A stretch of DNA of 64,000 bases. Source: Myxococcales bacterium (GTDB taxonomy: Bacteria > Myxococcota_A > Polyangia > Haliangiales > Haliangiaceae). A model generated the notes under the pieces. That model made no database searches, was not told the DNA's origin, and saw only the letters and a list, made by a program, of their open reading frames with translations. Position numbers and translations under genes: made by a program. Each line of letters begins with the position of its first letter. Within the stretch, counting starts at the first letter, position 1. Positions 60,796-64,000 of the stretch are shown piece after piece. Location: positions 124,001-188,000 of the forward strand of contig JADJJK010000003.1 of assembly GCA_016706545.1 (NCBI GenBank). Reading direction: 5' to 3'.

Positions 60796-63210
60796 ATGTT
60801 GGTTTGCAGCGAGTGCGGAGCTTCGCAGCCGATGGCGGGCGCCTGTCATGCCTGCGGTGGCAGCACGGCATCTGGCGCAGAGGATCCTTTGCTGGGCTCG
60901 ATGATGGGGCCGTATCGCATCGCGCGGCTCCTGGGCATCGGCGGCATGGGGCGCGTCTACAAGGGCGTGCAGCCCCAGATCGGCAGTCGGGTGGCGGTCA
61001 AGGTGCTCTCGCGAGAGTGTACGGACCGCAAGGATCTGGTGGAGCGCTTCTTCTCGGAGGCGCGCGCGGTGAACCTCATCCGCCATGAGAACATCGTCAA
61101 CGTCCTGGATCTCTCCACCTTGCCCGATGGCCGCCCGTACATCGTGATGGAGTATCTCGATGGCGCGTCGCTGTCGGACCTGGTGTCGCGGCTCGGGGCG
61201 ATGCCGCTAGGTGGCGTGGCTCGGCTGGCGGTGGAGGTGCTCGATGCGCTGGCGGCGGCGCATGCCAAGGGCATCGTTCACCGCGACCTCAAGCCAGACA
61301 ACGTGTTCGTGACCCCCGTGGGACGCGCCAAGGTCCTCGACTTTGGCATCGCCAAGCTCCTGCCGGAGCTCGGGGGCTCGTTTACCCAGACCGGGTCTCT
61401 GCTGGGCACGCCGCACTACATGTCTCCCGAACAGGCCTCCGGAAAGGCCGTGGATTTTCGGACCGATCTCTACGCGATGGGCGTCATCTTGTTCGAGTGC
61501 GCCACCGGCCACAAGCCGTTCTATGGCGACTCGATGTTCGATCTACTGCGCAAGCACGTGGACATGCCGCCGCCGTCGCCGCGCGGGATCCGCGCGGATC
61601 TGCCGCCAGCGTATGAACAGGTGATCTTGACCGCGCTGGCCAAGGATCCCAACCACCGGTTTGCTTCGGCCTCGGCGATGGCTGTGGCGTTGCAGCACGC
61701 CAGCTCGGGGATGGCCCCGGATCAGTGGGCTGTGATCAGCGGCGCCGCGGCGGGAGTGGCGCCTGGTACGCCCAGCGGGGCTGGCTGGGGCACGCCCGCG
61801 AGCTGGGGCGGCGCTGCTCGAGCCACGCCGGAAGGATCCGCGCCCGCGCCGCTGCCAGCACCTCCGCCGTCGGGCTACCCGGCGCCGCCGTTCGCGACGC
61901 CGGGCCCGCAGCCGGGGCCTCCGATGCACCCTCCGATGCACCCTGGAGCGGTGGGGCCAGGTGGCCCGCCCCAAGGGTTCTATTCGCCACAGCATCCGAC
62001 GACCGCAGCCGTGGGCCAGGTGCTTTCTCCGGGAAAGCGCGGCAACAAGGCGGTGTACTGGGTGCTTGGCGCGGTGGCGGTGGGCGGGCTGGCGGCGGTC
62101 GCGCTGGTGGCCGGCGGCAAGTCGTCCGCGGCCCCGCGCGATGGAGCTGCGCAAGGGAGCAGCGCCAGCGGGGAACCCGACGCGGCTGCGGCCGCGGGCT
62201 CACCGTGGGGCACGGCGGACACGACGAATGAGGTGGGCGAGGCGGGCAAGGCGGGCACGGCGAATGCGGCGGGCGAGGCGGGCACGGAAGACGAGGCGGG
62301 CACGGCGGGCAGCGGCAAGGCCGCCGAGGTCGCCGAGAAACCTGCGGGGCCTTCGGGTGGGCAAGCGGGCGAGGTCGCGGGGGCGGCGCCCGGCGCCGCG
62401 GACCCTCCTCCCGCGGGCGAGGCAAAGCCCGGGCAGGGCGACGCGCCCGCGGCAAACGGGGAGCGAGCGGCAGGCGAGAGCGACGGGCTGGCCGAGCTGG
62501 CCGAGCTCCAGCAGCTCATGAAGGGGCTGCCGCCGGCGCAGCGCGCGCTGGTGCAGGGGCAGCTCCGGCTGGTCGAGCAGCAGCTCGCGGTCTTGCCGGC
62601 GGCGCAGCGGGCCATGATCTTGAGTCAGCTCCGCGCGTCGATGCAGCTCGCGAAACCCCCGGTCGAGCCGGGACAGGTGGAGGCAGATGATCCGCCAACC
62701 GTGCCGGAGCTCTATGCGCCGCTGCCGCCGAGCTGGAACGGAAAGCGGTTCGACGTCAGCGCGTACCTGCCGACCGCGGTGGCTGCGGTGCGCAAGATCT
62801 CGCCCGACGCGCAGCTCTTTCGCATCGACGCCGAGGGCGTCCTGCCCGACGGCATGGTGGACCTCTCGATGGGCTCGGCGCGCTACGGGTTCTTCTCCAA
62901 GGCGCGGGCCGCGCGGCCCAAGGATGTGCCGCTTGGCGCCAAGTGGAATCCGAGCTGCCAGATAAACGTGTGGGTGGACGCCTCGGGGATCGACGTCCGC
63001 GAGTTCACCGGCTGCAAGGAGACGCCGGTGCCGATGCCGCGCTGCTCGCTCAAGCAGCGCTGGCAGCAGGCGATCGCCAAGGGCGCCCCCAGGAGCAACG
63101 CCATCGCGGAGCTCGGGTATCGCGCGGGGGTCATCAACGGCAAGCCGATCTGGTTCTTCGACATCGACGATGTCTTTGACGACGGGCCCTCGCCCGATGT
63201 CTGCCCTTGA
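60796..63210 (+). CDS. Ser/Thr protein kinase with N-terminal zinc ribbon and large C-terminal sensor region
   Basis: 804 residues from ATG 60796. Zinc ribbon CSEC / CHAC (Cys4, 7, 17, 20), then the kinase domain (about 40-310): GIGGMGRVY (47-55), Lys69, HRDLKPDN (162-169), DFG (182-184), SPEQAS. A long Ala/Pro/Gly linker leads to a membrane helix (VYWVLGAVAVGGLAAVALVA), a Glu/Ala/Gly repeat (NEVGEAGKAGTANAAGEAGT), a short helical region (LMKGLPPAQRALVQGQLRLV) and a C-terminal domain (LPPSWNGKRFDVSAYLPTAV to IWFFDIDDVFDD) with paired Cys. All catalytic residues are in place; input unknown. Confidence 0.94.
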   Translation: MLVCSECGASQPMAGACHACGGSTASGAEDPLLGSMMGPYRIARLLGIGGMGRVYKGVQPQIGSRVAVKVLSRECTDRKDLVERFFSEARAVNLIRHENIVNVLDLSTLPDGRPYIVMEYLDGASLSDLVSRLGAMPLGGVARLAVEVLDALAAAHAKGIVHRDLKPDNVFVTPVGRAKVLDFGIAKLLPELGGSFTQTGSLLGTPHYMSPEQASGKAVDFRTDLYAMGVILFECATGHKPFYGDSMFDLLRKHVDMPPPSPRGIRADLPPAYEQVILTALAKDPNHRFASASAMAVALQHASSGMAPDQWAVISGAAAGVAPGTPSGAGWGTPASWGGAARATPEGSAPAPLPAPPPSGYPAPPFATPGPQPGPPMHPPMHPGAVGPGGPPQGFYSPQHPTTAAVGQVLSPGKRGNKAVYWVLGAVAVGGLAAVALVAGGKSSAAPRDGAAQGSSASGEPDAAAAAGSPWGTADTTNEVGEAGKAGTANAAGEAGTEDEAGTAGSGKAAEVAEKPAGPSGGQAGEVAGAAPGAADPPPAGEAKPGQGDAPAANGERAAGESDGLAELAELQQLMKGLPPAQRALVQGQLRLVEQQLAVLPAAQRAMILSQLRASMQLAKPPVEPGQVEADDPPTVPELYAPLPPSWNGKRFDVSAYLPTAVAAVRKISPDAQLFRIDAEGVLPDGMVDLSMGSARYGFFSKARAARPKDVPLGAKWNPSCQINVWVDASGIDVREFTGCKETPVPMPRCSLKQRWQQAIAKGAPRSNAIAELGYRAGVINGKPIWFFDIDDVFDDGPSPDVCP

Positions 63211-63421
63211 CGCCAAGCGACGTGACGGGCTTGTCGCAGCGCGGCGTCGGGCAGAGTCGCTCCGCAAAAAAACGCTAGCGCGGACCAAGGCCGCGGCGCG
63301 AAGCCAAGAGTTTCAGTAGCCTGGGAATATTTCGCCAAACCCAGACGGTGGAACAAACAGCCCGCCAGACCTTACACAGTCTCTGTGCGAGACGAGGCGT
63401 TGAGCGTAGCATTGGCTGCAG

Positions 63422-64000
63422 ATGCCCGACCCGTCGGAAGACTTCCTGTACCGGATGTACGAGCGGTCTCCAGTGGGCTTCTATCGCAGCACCTTCGATG
63501 GGCGCTTCCTGTTTGCCAATCCGGCGCTGGTGCGGCTGCTTGGATACGAGCGGCAAGAAGACGTGCTGCGGCTTCGCCTGGCCGAGGACGTGTATTTCGA
63601 TCCGAGAGATCGGGCCGCGTTGATCGACAAGTACCGGGTCGCCGGGGTGCTCGATGGCCTCAAGGTGCGGTGGCGAGCCCGGGATGGGCAGCTCTTGGTG
63701 GTGCAGGTGTACGGCTATCTTCGCCCGGAGGATGGCTGCATCGACGTCACGGTGATCGACGTGACCGAGCTTCACGCCGCTCACGCACATATCGAGCGTC
63801 AGCGCGAGGAGCTCGAGCGCAGCGCCACCACCTTGCGGCTGTTGTGGCGTCAGCTCCCCGGCCTCATGTGGACCGTCGACCGCGAGCTGCGGATCACCTC
63901 CGCCGACGGCGCGGCCATCGCTTCGTTCGGCCGTCGGGTCGAAGACGAGCTGGGCAAGACGCTCTACGAGTTCTACGGCACCGACCGCCCAGGGTATCTC
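63422..64000 (+). CDS. PAS-domain sensor protein (3' end missing)
   Basis: 193 residues are visible before the window ends; the frame is still open. Two PAS domains can be read: DFLYRMYERSPVGFYRSTFD, GRFLFANPALVRLLGYERQE and DVTVIDVTELHAAH for the first, and, after a short helical linker, LPGLMWTVDRELRITSADGA with GRRVEDELGKTLYEFYGTDR for the second. The domain order is that of sensor histidine kinases or diguanylate cyclases, but the output domain is outside the window. No signal peptide or membrane helix, so a cytoplasmic sensor. 211 bases from the kinase stop to its ATG. Confidence 0.88.
   Translation, partial: MPDPSEDFLYRMYERSPVGFYRSTFDGRFLFANPALVRLLGYERQEDVLRLRLAEDVYFDPRDRAALIDKYRVAGVLDGLKVRWRARDGQLLVVQVYGYLRPEDGCIDVTVIDVTELHAAHAHIERQREELERSATTLRLLWRQLPGLMWTVDRELRITSADGAAIASFGRRVEDELGKTLYEFYGTDRPGYL

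Overview
The window is very GC-rich (GC-skewed third codon positions, many GTG starts) and reads as the chromosome of a predatory or soil-type myxobacterium-like organism (Myxococcota; a Haliangium/Kofleria-like lineage is my inference). Reasons: three eukaryote-like Ser/Thr kinases with long Ala/Pro/Glu tails, many lipoproteins, FecR-type and ECF-sigma signalling, an M23 lipoprotein with an acidic Cys-rich style, DUF4157 polymorphic-toxin architecture and a CxxCH-type NrfHA pair. No rRNA, tRNA, CRISPR array or replication origin was seen.

Layout. 1-3749: a SusC/SusD outer-membrane uptake pair, cut at the left edge. 4000-12896 (all minus): polyphosphate kinase 2, the UDP-HexNAc epimerase/dehydrogenase pair WbpP/WbpO, a CpsD-like ATPase homologue with a ruined Walker A, a Tat-exported DUF362 protein, an O-antigen ligase/polymerase, a small Cys-containing membrane protein and SerB. 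13020-20677: a small membrane protein, a frameshifted OB-fold lipoprotein, an M23 endopeptidase lipoprotein, a LolC/E-type permease and a MshEN-GAF protein. 20821-27177: an IS3-type OrfA relic, a Cys-rich lipoprotein, a beta-barrel protein, then a 1264-residue DUF4157 protein with a PIN-like C-terminus followed directly by a CxxC small protein (proposed toxin-immunity pair). 27263-29540: nitrite ammonification operon nrfHA behind a perfect palindrome. 29663-30362: IS3-like relics. 30381-34153: ECF sigma - FecR/TPR - lipoprotein - barrel cassette. 34310-39365: polysaccharide flippase, exported methyltransferase homologue, Lnt and an SGNH hydrolase. 39701-44007: a second ECF sigma factor, an ArsC-like selenoprotein with an in-frame UGA, a DUF4442 protein, a Pro-rich lipoprotein and an alpha/beta hydrolase. 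44051-47870: D-Ala-D-Ala carboxypeptidase coupled to two TldD/PmbA-like proteins, one with a Tat signal. 48034-64000: three Ser/Thr kinases, TPR proteins, a zinc-ribbon/PH protein, trigger factor, a B12-binding radical SAM protein, RadC and a PAS sensor cut at the right edge.

Three things stand out. First, 40465-40818 reads through a UGA at codon 13 to give an ArsC/Spx-like protein with a U-x-x-C motif and a good bacterial SECIS-like hairpin. Second, many gene 3' ends run straight into short tandem repeats whose unit is close to 11 bp (10-13 bp, one helical turn); the sequence of the unit differs from gene to gene and the stop codon is often part of the first unit. Third, the DUF4157 protein looks like an uncharacterised polymorphic toxin with its own candidate immunity gene. 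Envelope biology (polysaccharide, lipoprotein, peptidoglycan and outer-membrane uptake) is the common theme of most remaining genes.
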